64,000 nt of DNA from Paenibacillus sp. JQZ6Y-1 (GTDB lineage Bacteria > Bacillota > Bacilli > Paenibacillales > Paenibacillaceae). Below are positions 27,318 through 37,073 of the stretch, in pieces (position 1 is the first letter of the stretch; every line of letters begins with the position of its first letter). Both the position numbers and the translations under genes were made by a program. The stretch is taken from assembly GCF_040719145.1 (NCBI RefSeq), contig NZ_JBFDUZ010000005.1:124001-188000 (forward strand), given 5' to 3'. The notes under the pieces were generated by a model, which was given only the letters and a program-made list of their open reading frames with translations, did no database searches and had not been told where the DNA came from.

Positions 27318-28209
27318 TGTGCTGCTGATCTATTACCTCGTTGCGATCCTATACAGTCTGGTTCGCTACCGATTCCGGCAGCGACTAGGCGAAGATACGG
27401 CAGGCTCGATCACATTGGTTCTGCTGTTGCCGCTGTTCGGTCTACCGTTATGTCTGCTGCGCGATGGGCTGCGCTCTGGCTATCTGCGCTTGTCCCGCTC
27501 CACTGGTCATCTGCTGGATGAAGTGCAGGACAATCATCATGTGCGCGTATTCCGCAGTTTGGATGTGCGCAAGGAGAGCAATTTAGTGCCGCTGGAGGAA
27601 GCATTGCTGGTCAACGATCTGTCCAGCCGCCGCCGTCTTATGCTCGATTTTCTCAAAGACGATCCCGGTGCTATGATGCCGCTGCTGGAACAGGCGGTCA
27701 GCAATGAAGATACGGAAACGTCCCACTATGCCGTGACCGCCGTTGTCGAGATCAAGCGCAAGCTGACGCTGGGCATTCAGCATTGGTCGGTGCGCTACGG
27801 CAGTGGCGAGCATACGCCAGAGGTGCTGACCGAATACGCGGAAGTGATTCGGCAGTATATGCACAGCGGATTTATGGACAGTCCAACACGCCGCTCGCAT
27901 CTATCCACCTACGCCTCTTTGCTTGGTGAGTTGATTGCTATGAATCATGCAAGTGAAGAGGTATTTCAAGCGAAGATCGACAGTGAGCTGCAATTGCATC
28001 GTCATGATGAAGCGCTGCGTTATCAGAATTTATTTCACAAACAATTTCCACATAGCGAGCTGCCATATCTGGCGGCATTAAAACTATATTACGAGTTGCA
28101 GATGAAGGATGCGTTCTTCGACACCCTGCAATCACTCAAACAATCTCCAGTGAAAGTATCCCATACGGGCCTGAATGTCATTCGGTACTGGTCGGAAAAA
28201 GGTGCGTAA
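27310..28209 (+). CDS. pelE: PelE-like membrane protein with helical repeats
   Basis: The 299-residue protein has two N-terminal membrane helices (about 1-18 and 33-50), then a cytoplasmic helical-repeat region of TPR/HEAT character (for example LLEQAVSNEDTETSHYAVTA, and EALRYQNLFHKQFPHSELPY near 245). That is the known PelE layout, where the TPR part helps assemble the PelD-F-G synthase complex. It overlaps the PelD-like stop by 8 bases and is followed at once by the PelA-type deacetylase, so all are translationally coupled. Confidence 0.82.
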   Translation: MLSVLLIYYLVAILYSLVRYRFRQRLGEDTAGSITLVLLLPLFGLPLCLLRDGLRSGYLRLSRSTGHLLDEVQDNHHVRVFRSLDVRKESNLVPLEEALLVNDLSSRRRLMLDFLKDDPGAMMPLLEQAVSNEDTETSHYAVTAVVEIKRKLTLGIQHWSVRYGSGEHTPEVLTEYAEVIRQYMHSGFMDSPTRRSHLSTYASLLGELIAMNHASEEVFQAKIDSELQLHRHDEALRYQNLFHKQFPHSELPYLAALKLYYELQMKDAFFDTLQSLKQSPVKVSHTGLNVIRYWSEKGA

Positions 28210-28213
28210 TCCT

Positions 28214-30073
28214 ATGAAATCATCATTTAAACTCAGTACGCAGGTGTATGTCATGCTTGCCTTTATGCTGGTGATGGCGCTGGGTATTCAGGCAACCCGT
28301 TCGGACGCTATTCTGCAATTAAAGGGAGCGCAGAACCATGTCTCCAATCTGTCGCAGCTAAAGCAGGACGAAACCAATGCGCTTACTGCCGCTCAGGTCA
28401 ACACATTACCGCAGGAACGGCGTATGCTGGTGCTGTTCGACGAAACCGATCCAGCAAGCATCAAAATTCGCAACAATGCGGACCATATGCTCACTTATAT
28501 GAAAATCAATCACGATCTAGTGAATGTCAGCACCTTTTCCGGTGAAACGTCCAAATACAGTGGCGTGATTCTCACGATGTCGAGTCTTGGCAAGCTACCA
28601 GATCAGCACTGGATCGACAGCTACGTAAGTCATGGCGGCAGTCTGCTGCTCACCTCGATGCCGCAGCTGGATCAGGAGCTATACCAGAATTACCGCAAAA
28701 TGGGCATCATTGAGCTGGGCGGCTATCTCACCTCTACTGGCTTGAAGCTGACTAGCAATGTGCTGCTCAATGATAAAAATGCGCATTACAGCGCCGAATT
28801 GATCCAAAACGGTTCGGTACGCGTGCGCTTGAGCAAAGATAGCATCGTGCACGCCGTCAGCGATGAAAATGTACCGCTACTCTGGGAAACACCGTATGGC
28901 AACGGACGCTTCGTCGTCTTCAACGGCTCGATGTTCCAAGAGAAAACGAGTCGTGGTCTACTGTCTGGCGCCATCACGCTTATGCACCCAGATATGATCT
29001 ACCCCGTGCTCAATGCAGCACTCATGTATATTGACGACTTCCCTGCTCCGATTCCGGCGGGTACAAACGATAAGGTGTACAAGGAATATCACCGCAACAC
29101 CGTTCGCTTTTATAAGGACATCTGGTGGCCAGACATGCTGAAAATTATGGCAGAGCATAACTTTAAGCTGACCGGGGTTGTGATCCAGACCTACAACAAT
29201 CAGGTGAATCCGCCCTTTGGGCAATATAGTGATGCGGATAGTCTGAATCTGACGTTATTTGGTCGTGAGCTGATCAAGCAAGGCGGCGAGATTGGGATTC
29301 ATGGCTACAATCACCAGTCGCTAACCACTCAGTCGCGAATCTCGGATAGCTTCGGTTATCATGTCTGGCCAGATGGGAACAGTATGGCAGAATCGATTGC
29401 GACCGTAGCATCGTTTATCCATCAATCGTTCAGTAAATACAAGCTGACCACGTATGTACCACCATCCAATGCGCTTGATCAAGATGGACGCGACGCGCTA
29501 AAACGTGCATGGCCCGATCTGAAGACGATCTCATCTGTATATAGCGAAGACCCGGAGAATCGGTCGTATGTGCAGGAATTTGAGGTGTCAGCAGATGGCA
29601 TCGCTGAGCTGCCGCGCATTTCGTCAGGCTTTATGACAGACGAGTTCAATGACTGGGCAACCGCCAACGCGATGACGTCGCTCGGCGTTTTCTCCCATTT
29701 TGTACATCCTGACGACATTTTGGACCCGGATCGCAGTCATGCGTATAACTGGGAACAGATGCGCGATATGTTTGATGAATTTATCGACCGCTCGACCACT
29801 CGGTATCCGTGGCTGCGTCCGATGACTGCATCAGAAGCGACGGCAGAGTTACAGCGGTATCAGTTGAGCGAACCGCATTTTGTATATGAAGCCAATGAAA
29901 TTGACGGCTATATCAACCACTATACGGCAGGCTCACTGTATTATGTGCTGCGTACGGATCGTAAGATTACATCGCAGACCAACTGCCGAATCGCACGGAT
30001 TGATGATGAATCGTATCTGGTGGAAGTGACTGCCGATACATTCAAACTCGGTCTGGGAGGGAAGACACAATGA
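28214..30073 (+). CDS. pelA: PelA-type polysaccharide deacetylase (DUF2194), membrane-anchored
   Basis: The 619-residue protein has one N-terminal signal anchor (TQVYVMLAFMLVMALGIQA). A glutamine-amidotransferase-like region (about 60-270) follows, then a polysaccharide deacetylase domain: MYIDDFPAPIP supplies the metal-site Asp pair and EIGIHGYNHQSL the HxxxH zinc ligands. The predicted job is de-N-acetylation of the Pel polymer outside the membrane. The hydrolase domain found at the front of Gram-negative PelA is absent and may be supplied by the divergent gene at 23637. It overlaps pelF by 4 bases. The ATG at 28214 is preferred over one inside pelE. Confidence 0.85.
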   Translation: MKSSFKLSTQVYVMLAFMLVMALGIQATRSDAILQLKGAQNHVSNLSQLKQDETNALTAAQVNTLPQERRMLVLFDETDPASIKIRNNADHMLTYMKINHDLVNVSTFSGETSKYSGVILTMSSLGKLPDQHWIDSYVSHGGSLLLTSMPQLDQELYQNYRKMGIIELGGYLTSTGLKLTSNVLLNDKNAHYSAELIQNGSVRVRLSKDSIVHAVSDENVPLLWETPYGNGRFVVFNGSMFQEKTSRGLLSGAITLMHPDMIYPVLNAALMYIDDFPAPIPAGTNDKVYKEYHRNTVRFYKDIWWPDMLKIMAEHNFKLTGVVIQTYNNQVNPPFGQYSDADSLNLTLFGRELIKQGGEIGIHGYNHQSLTTQSRISDSFGYHVWPDGNSMAESIATVASFIHQSFSKYKLTTYVPPSNALDQDGRDALKRAWPDLKTISSVYSEDPENRSYVQEFEVSADGIAELPRISSGFMTDEFNDWATANAMTSLGVFSHFVHPDDILDPDRSHAYNWEQMRDMFDEFIDRSTTRYPWLRPMTASEATAELQRYQLSEPHFVYEANEIDGYINHYTAGSLYYVLRTDRKITSQTNCRIARIDDESYLVEVTADTFKLGLGGKTQ

Positions 30074-31509
30074 GAATTTGTATCGTAGCGGAAGGCTCGT
30101 ATCCCTATGTGACCGGCGGGGTATCCAGCTGGATTCACTCGCTGGCACGGAATATGCCGGAGCATGAATTTGTCATTTATGCGATTGCGGCAGAGCGCAA
30201 GCAGCAGGGCAAATTCAAATACACCTTGCCGGACAATATTGTGGAAGTACGCGAGATTTTTCTTGATGAATATATGCAGCTGGATGGCGAATGGGGTCAT
30301 CAGCTGCGCTTACAGCGACATCAGCGGCAGGCGATTACATCGCTGATCTCCGGTGAAGGTAAGCTGGACTGGCGCCAGATTTTTGACGTGCTGTGCGACC
30401 ACAAATTGAGCAATCCTGCCAATTTCCTGATGAGCCGTGATTTCTTCGATATTATGAGCAAGCTGTGCGAGGAGAAATACGAGCAGCTTCCTTTTACCGA
30501 GATGTTCTGGACGGTGCGCTCAATGATTCTGCCACTGCTGCTAACGGTGCAAAAGCCGTTGCCCGAAGCTGATGTGTATCATGCTGTCTCTACTGGTTAC
30601 GCCGGAGTGCTGGCAAGTCTGGGCAAATACCTGTACAACAAGCCCGTGCTGCTCACCGAGCACGGCATCTACTCACGTGAGCGTGAGGAAGAGATTATTA
30701 AGGCGGACTGGGTAGACGGTTATTTCAAGGACATCTGGATTCGTTACTTCTACACGCTGTCGACCTGTGCGTATCAGTATGCAGATGAAGTCATTACGCT
30801 GTTCGGACGCAATCGCGAGATTCAGATCGAATTGGGCTGTGACGAGGAGAAAATCAGTATCGTTCCCAACGGCGTAACATCCAGCGATTATCTAAATCTG
30901 CCGATAAAGCCCGCAGGTGAGCCGATCTATATCGGCGGTATCGTGCGCGTCGTACCGATCAAGGATATTAAAACGATGATCCAGAGCTTCCAGATTGTGA
31001 AGCGACAAGTGCCGCAGGCAAAATTTTTCATTATGGGTCCGTATGAAGAAGACCCTGATTATTATGAGGAATGTCGGTTGATGGTGGAGCTACTGAAGAT
31101 CGAAGATGTCATCTTCACGGGCAGTATCAATGTTAAAGAGTATATCGGGCAGATGGATATTCTCGTATTGACCAGCATTAGTGAAGGGCAGCCGCTCGCC
31201 GTATTGGAAGGATTGGCGGCAGGCAAGCCGATGGTTACGACTGATGTCGGCAGCTGTAAGGAGCTGATCTATGGCAATCATGACGACTTCGGCGCAGCCG
31301 GAAGCGTGGTGCCTGTGATGAGCTATGAGCGGATTGGCGAAGAGATCGTTAAGCTGTGCAAGAATGAAGATCATCGTCTGCAAATGGGCGAAAATGGACG
31401 CAAGCGCGTTAGCAGCCTGTACACAAACCACAACTTCATTTCCAGTTATCAGCAGTTGTATCACACGTATGGAGGAGTGCAATCATGGCCGGTATCGGTT
31501 TCGAATTAA
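30070..31509 (+). CDS. pelF: PelF, GT4-family glycosyltransferase of Pel synthesis
   Basis: The 479-residue cytosolic glycosyltransferase opens with the PelF signature MRICIVAEGSYPYVTGGVSS. The GT-B C-terminal domain contains IYIGGIVRVVPIKDIKTMIQ for the nucleotide-sugar site and SEGQPLAVLEGLAAGKP for the Ex7E motif. PelF uses UDP-activated sugars (UDP-GlcNAc/GalNAc in Pseudomonas) to build Pel. It is 4-base coupled to pelA, and its end overlaps pelG by 25 bases. Confidence 0.95.
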   Translation: MRICIVAEGSYPYVTGGVSSWIHSLARNMPEHEFVIYAIAAERKQQGKFKYTLPDNIVEVREIFLDEYMQLDGEWGHQLRLQRHQRQAITSLISGEGKLDWRQIFDVLCDHKLSNPANFLMSRDFFDIMSKLCEEKYEQLPFTEMFWTVRSMILPLLLTVQKPLPEADVYHAVSTGYAGVLASLGKYLYNKPVLLTEHGIYSREREEEIIKADWVDGYFKDIWIRYFYTLSTCAYQYADEVITLFGRNREIQIELGCDEEKISIVPNGVTSSDYLNLPIKPAGEPIYIGGIVRVVPIKDIKTMIQSFQIVKRQVPQAKFFIMGPYEEDPDYYEECRLMVELLKIEDVIFTGSINVKEYIGQMDILVLTSISEGQPLAVLEGLAAGKPMVTTDVGSCKELIYGNHDDFGAAGSVVPVMSYERIGEEIVKLCKNEDHRLQMGENGRKRVSSLYTNHNFISSYQQLYHTYGGVQSWPVSVSN

Positions 31510-32906
31510 AAAAGCTATTTGATAAAAGCGGGCTGGTCAACAAGGCAAAAGCCTACACCTACTCCTCACTGATCACGATTGGACCGATGCTGCTCTGTAT
31601 CGTGATGGTCGCGGTGTTCAACTGGATAATGCGGCAGGCGAGCGTGGACTTTTTGGATGTGGAGTTGTTCCAAAGCTCGGTCATTTATGCGTTTATTTTC
31701 TCCTATATTATGAGCAGCATGATGACGATGTATCTGACTCGTGTAAGCTCGGACTTTCTGAATGAGGGGTATCATAATGCACTGCTGCCCTCGCTATACG
31801 GCAGTATTCAGATTACGCTGATTGCCGGTGCGATTCCGGCGCTGATCTTCCTGATCCTCGCTCCGCTGCCGCTATCGGTTAAAACGGGATTGTTTCTGCT
31901 ATTCATGCTGCTGATCATGATCTGGAATCAGGTTGTGTATGTATCCGCGATGAAAAATTTCCGCCGCATCGTAAGCGCCTTTGCCTGCGGAGCGGTAGTG
32001 TCGATCGGCGCGCTGTCCATCATCTTGTATCTAACGCCACTGCGGACTGCTTCGTCTGCACTGTTCTCGTTTGACTCTGGATTTTTGGTGACGGCGGGCA
32101 TGCTGATGGTTCAGATTGAGCGCTATTTTAAACCGGGCAAAACGGTGTCCAACTTCTCGTTTCTCGCCTTTTTGCGTCGGTACCCATCGCTTATTGCCAT
32201 CGGTATTCTGAATGCGGTCGGCTTGTTTGCTCATCAGTTCATCCAATGGTTCGGACCGTCGGGTGTGGTGATTAGCGACGCGTTTTTGATGGCGCCGCAG
32301 TATGATGTGGCGGTGTTTTGCGCCTTTTTGTCTGCGGTTCCGACATTGATCGTATTTGTCGTCTCGTTGGAGACGAGCTTTTATCCCAAATTCCGTAATT
32401 ATTATGACTATATTCTGTCCAAAGGCTCGATTATGGACATTAACCGAGCACGGACGGAGATGTATCAGGTGCTGGGGCAGCAATTTACGCTGATGATGGG
32501 CATTCAGATGATCTTCTCCATTATCTCCATCGCCCTTGGTATCCGCTTCTTGCCTCTGATGGGCTTTACATCCACGCAGATCGATCTGTTCAATCTGCTG
32601 GTGATCGGCTATTTTGCCTACATTATCTACAATGTGGTCTCGCTGGTGCTGTTGTACTTTGATGATCGCAAAGGGGTACTGTGGCTGGCGATTGCTTTTC
32701 TCGGCATGAATACAGGCTTTACAGCGATCTCAGTATGGCTGAATGATCAGGGCTTTTCCTTTTTTGCAGCATCGTTTCTTACGCTGCTGCTGGCGCTGGC
32801 ACGCATCATCTATGTGCTCAACCATATCAATTACTACACATTTAGCGCCCAACCGCTGGTCGCGCGTCAGACCGAAAATCGCTTCGGCCCACTGCTGAAG
32901 CGTTAG
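31485..32906 (+). CDS. pelG: PelG, MOP-superfamily membrane transporter of Pel export
   Basis: The 473-residue protein begins with the PelG-type sequence MAGIGFELKKLFDKSGLVNK and then has about twelve hydrophobic helices with few charged loops, as in polysaccharide flippases. PelG with PelD, PelE and PelF forms the inner-membrane Pel synthase/translocase. Start ATG 31485 lies inside pelF and follows a GGAGG-like RBS (ATGGAGGAGTGCAATC). The next gene, a CotH lipoprotein, begins 16 bases after the stop. Confidence 0.95.
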   Translation: MAGIGFELKKLFDKSGLVNKAKAYTYSSLITIGPMLLCIVMVAVFNWIMRQASVDFLDVELFQSSVIYAFIFSYIMSSMMTMYLTRVSSDFLNEGYHNALLPSLYGSIQITLIAGAIPALIFLILAPLPLSVKTGLFLLFMLLIMIWNQVVYVSAMKNFRRIVSAFACGAVVSIGALSIILYLTPLRTASSALFSFDSGFLVTAGMLMVQIERYFKPGKTVSNFSFLAFLRRYPSLIAIGILNAVGLFAHQFIQWFGPSGVVISDAFLMAPQYDVAVFCAFLSAVPTLIVFVVSLETSFYPKFRNYYDYILSKGSIMDINRARTEMYQVLGQQFTLMMGIQMIFSIISIALGIRFLPLMGFTSTQIDLFNLLVIGYFAYIIYNVVSLVLLYFDDRKGVLWLAIAFLGMNTGFTAISVWLNDQGFSFFAASFLTLLLALARIIYVLNHINYYTFSAQPLVARQTENRFGPLLKR

Positions 32907-32921
32907 CAAGAGGAGGAAGTC

Positions 32922-34628
32922 ATGAAGATGTATACAAAAGCTTCGGTGCTGCTGACCAGTGTACTAGGCATGGTCCTCGTGGCTGGCTGTCAAAACCAGA
33001 CTACGCTGCCTGCCACCACTGCCGATACGGGCAAAGCCGAAGCAGCAGCCACGTATCATCCACGGCTGGAGGATAATGTGACCGTCTATAAAGGCGATAC
33101 ACAGGATACGGTGATCGACTTTTACCTGACGATCACGAAGGATAATCTGACCGCCGAGCCGCCGCAAAGCTGGAACCGTCTGAACGAGATTACTTTGCCG
33201 GAAAATAATATGGCAGACAAAGGCGTCAATGCCATCATTCAGGAGGGCAACAGTAAAGGCCCGGCACAAGGCAAATTCGGCTATGATGTCAAATATCCAA
33301 ATGCCTTCGTCAAGCTGCGCGGCAAATCGACGCTCAGCTCACATCAAAAGGCATATAAAATCAGCCTCTACAAAGACGCTGGCGAATGGCGCAGTCAATC
33401 GACGATCAATCTGGTGAAAAGCGCGTATGATTTTAGCCGGATGCGTAACAAGCTCAGCTATGATCTGTTTCAAGGCGTGCCAGACTTTACTAGCCTGCGC
33501 AATCAGTATGTGCATCTGCATGTCAAAGACATGACTGCTGGCAGTACCTCATCCTCATGGCAGGATTATGGGCTGTACACACAGGTGGAGCAGCCAAACC
33601 GCAGCTTCCTAAAATCGCACGGGCTTGACCCGAACGGACAGCTGTACAAGGCGGCGAACTTTGAATTTTACCGTTATCCCGATCAACTCAAGCTGGAAAG
33701 CGATCCAACGTATAACGAAACCCAATTTGAATCGGTGCTAGAGGTGAAGGGCAACCATGATCATACCAAGCTGCTCAAAATGCTAGATGATCTCAATGAT
33801 ACAACGCAGGATTTTGATACTGTATTTGATAAATATTTTGACCGCGACAATTTCCTTACATGGATGGCGATCAATATTCTGACCGACAATATCGATACCC
33901 AAACGCAGAACTATATGCTCTACTCGCCACTCAACTCCAACACATGGTATTTCCTGCCGTGGGACTATGACGGTGCATGGGGCTTTTACGATGACGATAC
34001 GGCGCGGCGCGCCCCGTGGAAAGCTGGTCTCGCTAACTATTGGGGTAGTCAGCTGCAAAATCGCTTTTTCAAAAATCCAGACAATGTGCAGGCACTGCAA
34101 GAGAAGATCAAGCAGCTGGAATCGGTATTCAACCGCTCCAATACAGCAAAGCATGTCGACATGTATCGCAACATCACCGAGAAGTACGTGTATCAAATGC
34201 CCGATCTAGGCAATCTGCCAGAGCCGATTGAGAACTACAAGCACGAGGTCGATCATCTGATGGACATTCCTGAGGAATCGGTAGCGCGATTTGAGAAGAT
34301 GCTGCAATACCCAATGCCATTCTTCATGGGCGATGTGCAGCAAACGGGCGAACAGCTTACCTTCCGCTGGGACAACTCGTACGATTTGCAAGCAGACGAT
34401 ATTACGTACCGCTTCCTTATCTCCCGCTCGCCTGCAATGACCAACCCGCTGCAACATCAGCCTGCGCTCAAAGCGAATGAGGTGAGCGTGAGCGGCTTAA
34501 CACCGGGGCGCTATTATTGGAGCGTCGTAGCGGTAGACAGTAAACAGCATGAGATGCCCGCCTTTGATATTTATGAGGATCTGGACAATGTGAATCATTA
34601 TGGGGTGCGTGAGTTCTATGTCAAATAA
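32922..34628 (+). CDS. CotH-kinase-family lipoprotein 1
   Basis: The 568-residue protein starts with a lipoprotein signal (LGMVLVAGC, lipobox Cys near 23). It then has a CotH-type secretory-kinase domain (about 60-440). Kinase-like active-site segments are ILTDNIDTQTQNYMLYSP and WYFLPWDYDGAWG, matching the Asp residues that are catalytic and metal-binding in spore-coat CotH. The C-terminal 100 residues form an FN3-like strand-rich module (LTFRWDNSYDL, GLTPGRYYWSVVAVDS). It probably phosphorylates Ser/Thr of secreted or surface proteins. It lies 16 bases after pelG behind AGAGGAGG, so it is part of the pel transcript, and is paralogous to the next gene. Confidence 0.88.
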   Translation: MKMYTKASVLLTSVLGMVLVAGCQNQTTLPATTADTGKAEAAATYHPRLEDNVTVYKGDTQDTVIDFYLTITKDNLTAEPPQSWNRLNEITLPENNMADKGVNAIIQEGNSKGPAQGKFGYDVKYPNAFVKLRGKSTLSSHQKAYKISLYKDAGEWRSQSTINLVKSAYDFSRMRNKLSYDLFQGVPDFTSLRNQYVHLHVKDMTAGSTSSSWQDYGLYTQVEQPNRSFLKSHGLDPNGQLYKAANFEFYRYPDQLKLESDPTYNETQFESVLEVKGNHDHTKLLKMLDDLNDTTQDFDTVFDKYFDRDNFLTWMAINILTDNIDTQTQNYMLYSPLNSNTWYFLPWDYDGAWGFYDDDTARRAPWKAGLANYWGSQLQNRFFKNPDNVQALQEKIKQLESVFNRSNTAKHVDMYRNITEKYVYQMPDLGNLPEPIENYKHEVDHLMDIPEESVARFEKMLQYPMPFFMGDVQQTGEQLTFRWDNSYDLQADDITYRFLISRSPAMTNPLQHQPALKANEVSVSGLTPGRYYWSVVAVDSKQHEMPAFDIYEDLDNVNHYGVREFYVK

Positions 34629-36318
34629 ACCGTGGTCGCGGCTTGGCATACTGTCGCTGCTGGTTCTGCTGACTGGTTGCAGCATCCCCTCTGGTCTGAT
34701 GCCATGGGATCTGCACGACAACCGTAGTGACCGCCAGCAACATGCCTACGCAGCAGGCAAGCTGGCAGATAACAGCGCCGCTTATGACAGCGATGCACAG
34801 AATCAGATTACAAACCTGTATGTAACGATTATGCATCAGAATCTGGACCGCAAGCATCCATATAGCTGGCTAGAGCTAAACGGGATCAACCAGCCGCAGG
34901 ACGATGACGGGCGCTCACTGGATGCCATTTTTCAAGAAGGCGACGATAGTGGTCCTGTACATGGCATGTTCGGCTATTCAGATTATCAGGTGAATAGCTC
35001 TATCTCGCTGCGTGGCACGGAATCTATCAAATCGGCGCAGAAATCATACAAGATCAAGCTGAACGGACAAGCTGGCGCATGGCGCGATCAGTCGACCATC
35101 AATCTGGTCAAATCCGTCGGCGATCTAACTCGGCTGCGCAACAAACTCAGCTTCGATTACATCCATTCTCTGCCGGATATGGTGAGTATGCGCACCAGCT
35201 TCGTCCGTTTGCATGTGAAAGACTTATCGCGCGACGATGCAGTCGACACATTCACAGATTACGGATTGTATACACAGATTGAACAGCCGAACAAAGCCTT
35301 TCTGCGGGCGCATGGACTTGATTCCAGCGGCTCGCTATACAAGGCGGAGAAGTTTACTTTTGATCGCAGCCCGGACGCATTGAAGCTGGAAGACGATCCT
35401 TCCTTTGACAAATCCAAGTTTCAGGACGTGCTACAAATCAAGGGCAGCCGAGATCACCAAAAGCTGCTGACAATGCTGGATGAGCTGAACGATGCCAGTG
35501 GTCAGGCGTGGGATGCCGTGTTTAAACAGCATTTTGACGAGAATAATTTCCTAACTTGGCTAGCAAGCAATATCCTTATGGATCAAGTCGACGCAGCTTC
35601 GGAAAACTATCTGCTCTACTCGCCAAGCGAATCAGACAAATGGTTCTTTATCCCGTGGGATTACGACGATGCGTGGGGACGTACGCCAGATAGCCAGCGC
35701 GCACCGTGGCAGCATGGTCTTGCTGCGTATTGGCAAAATCGGCTGGTACAGCAGTATTTCCGTGAACCGCAGCATGTGCAGCAGTTGCAGGACAAGCTGG
35801 ATGAGCTACGCAAGATCATCACCCCAGCGCAAACCCTGCAACACATCACCGCCTATCGCAAGGTGATCGATTCCGTGATTGCACAGTCTAACGATCCCGG
35901 TTATCTGCCCGGTACGCTGGATGCACGCGATGCCGAGCTACGTCGGTTGCCGAATGTGACGGAGCAAAGTTATCAAGCATTTGTGCAAGGGCTACAAGCA
36001 CCGATGCCGTTTCAACTGCATGAGCCGGACACACAGAATCGCACACTTCACTTGAGTTGGGACGCTTCCTATGATCTACAGCATGAACCGCTAACGTACA
36101 AGCTCATCATTTCCCGCAGTCCAGCGATGGACAAGCCGGTGGTTCAGATCAACACTGGATCGAAGACTGCAACAGATGTGTCGTCGCTAAACAGTGGACG
36201 CTACTTCTGGACAGTGACTGCCATAGACACAAGCGGTCATACCGCGATGCCATACGATCAATACACAGATATTGACGATGCCATCCATTATGGCGTACGC
36301 CAATTGTATGTGCAGTAA
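34618..36318 (+). CDS. CotH-kinase-family lipoprotein 2
   Basis: This 566-residue protein is collinear with the preceding CotH protein and clearly a tandem duplicate. It has a lipoprotein signal (LLVLLTGC), a kinase-like domain with QSTINLVKSVGDL, ILMDQVDAASENYLLYSP and WFFIPWDYDDAWG, and a C-terminal FN3-like module (LNSGRYFWTVTAIDT). The active-site Asp positions seen in copy 1 are kept, so both may be active, but sequence divergence between the copies is large. Its ATG overlaps the end of copy 1 by 11 bases. I chose ATG 34618 over the in-frame one at 34600 because it places the signal peptide at the N-terminus. Confidence 0.86.
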   Translation: MSNKPWSRLGILSLLVLLTGCSIPSGLMPWDLHDNRSDRQQHAYAAGKLADNSAAYDSDAQNQITNLYVTIMHQNLDRKHPYSWLELNGINQPQDDDGRSLDAIFQEGDDSGPVHGMFGYSDYQVNSSISLRGTESIKSAQKSYKIKLNGQAGAWRDQSTINLVKSVGDLTRLRNKLSFDYIHSLPDMVSMRTSFVRLHVKDLSRDDAVDTFTDYGLYTQIEQPNKAFLRAHGLDSSGSLYKAEKFTFDRSPDALKLEDDPSFDKSKFQDVLQIKGSRDHQKLLTMLDELNDASGQAWDAVFKQHFDENNFLTWLASNILMDQVDAASENYLLYSPSESDKWFFIPWDYDDAWGRTPDSQRAPWQHGLAAYWQNRLVQQYFREPQHVQQLQDKLDELRKIITPAQTLQHITAYRKVIDSVIAQSNDPGYLPGTLDARDAELRRLPNVTEQSYQAFVQGLQAPMPFQLHEPDTQNRTLHLSWDASYDLQHEPLTYKLIISRSPAMDKPVVQINTGSKTATDVSSLNSGRYFWTVTAIDTSGHTAMPYDQYTDIDDAIHYGVRQLYVQ

Positions 36319-36339
36319 GCACGAAAGGGGATTACAGAC

Positions 36340-37047
36340 GTGCGCTTTGACAATAAACGTCTTCGGCATGAGCTGAAGTATTATATCGCACCGAATGAAT
36401 ACGAAGGATTACGCCGACGCGTAGCGACGGTGATGCGACTGGATCGCAATTCTACCGACAGCGAAGGTTACCATATTCGCAGTCTGTATTTTGACAATAT
36501 TCAGGAAACGGCGCTGTTCGATAAAAATAATGGTGCGTTTCGTCGCAAAAAGTACCGCATCCGCATTTACAACAAAAGCGATGCCGTGATCAAGCTAGAA
36601 CGCAAAAGCAAATACAACGAATTTACCGCCAAGGAATCTGCCTCTATCACCCGTGAGCAGTTTGACTGCATCATGCACGGAGAGACCGGCTTTCTGCTCG
36701 ATTCCGGCAATCTGCTGATGCGCGACTTTTACTACGATATGCTGCACGGACAGCTCAAACCGGCGGTGGTGGTCGATTATATCCGCGAGGCGTACATTTA
36801 TCCGGTGAGTGATGTGCGCATTACGTTCGATAAGCATCTATGTGCGGGCGTGCAATCCTTTGACATCTTTAATCCCGATCTGGTGACGATGGAGTCCGTC
36901 GACGGTCCGCGCCAGATTCTCGAAGTAAAATACAACCAGTTCTTGCCAGACTTTATCAAGCATCTGGTGCAATTGTCCTCGCACAATCGCTCCACCATCT
37001 CCAAATACGTGCTGTGCAAGGAACGACAAAAAGTGTTTACAGGCTGA
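36340..37047 (+). CDS. VTC-domain protein (putative polyphosphate polymerase), copy 1
   Basis: The 235-residue soluble protein is a VTC/CYTH-like triphosphate-tunnel domain. Tunnel-type basic and acidic residues appear in order: RHELKYYI, the YHIRSLYFDN segment, RRKKYRIRIYN, IKLERKSKYNEF and, near the end, ILEVKYNQFLPDF. In yeast the VTC domain makes polyphosphate from ATP; bacterial proteins of this family are annotated as polyphosphate polymerase-domain proteins without proof in most cases. GTG is the start codon, after GAAAGGGG. It lies 21 bases after the second CotH gene and 26 before the DUF4956 gene. Confidence 0.85.
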   Translation: MRFDNKRLRHELKYYIAPNEYEGLRRRVATVMRLDRNSTDSEGYHIRSLYFDNIQETALFDKNNGAFRRKKYRIRIYNKSDAVIKLERKSKYNEFTAKESASITREQFDCIMHGETGFLLDSGNLLMRDFYYDMLHGQLKPAVVVDYIREAYIYPVSDVRITFDKHLCAGVQSFDIFNPDLVTMESVDGPRQILEVKYNQFLPDFIKHLVQLSSHNRSTISKYVLCKERQKVFTG

Positions 37048-37073
37048 CGTCAGCCTGAAGGGGGACAACCATA

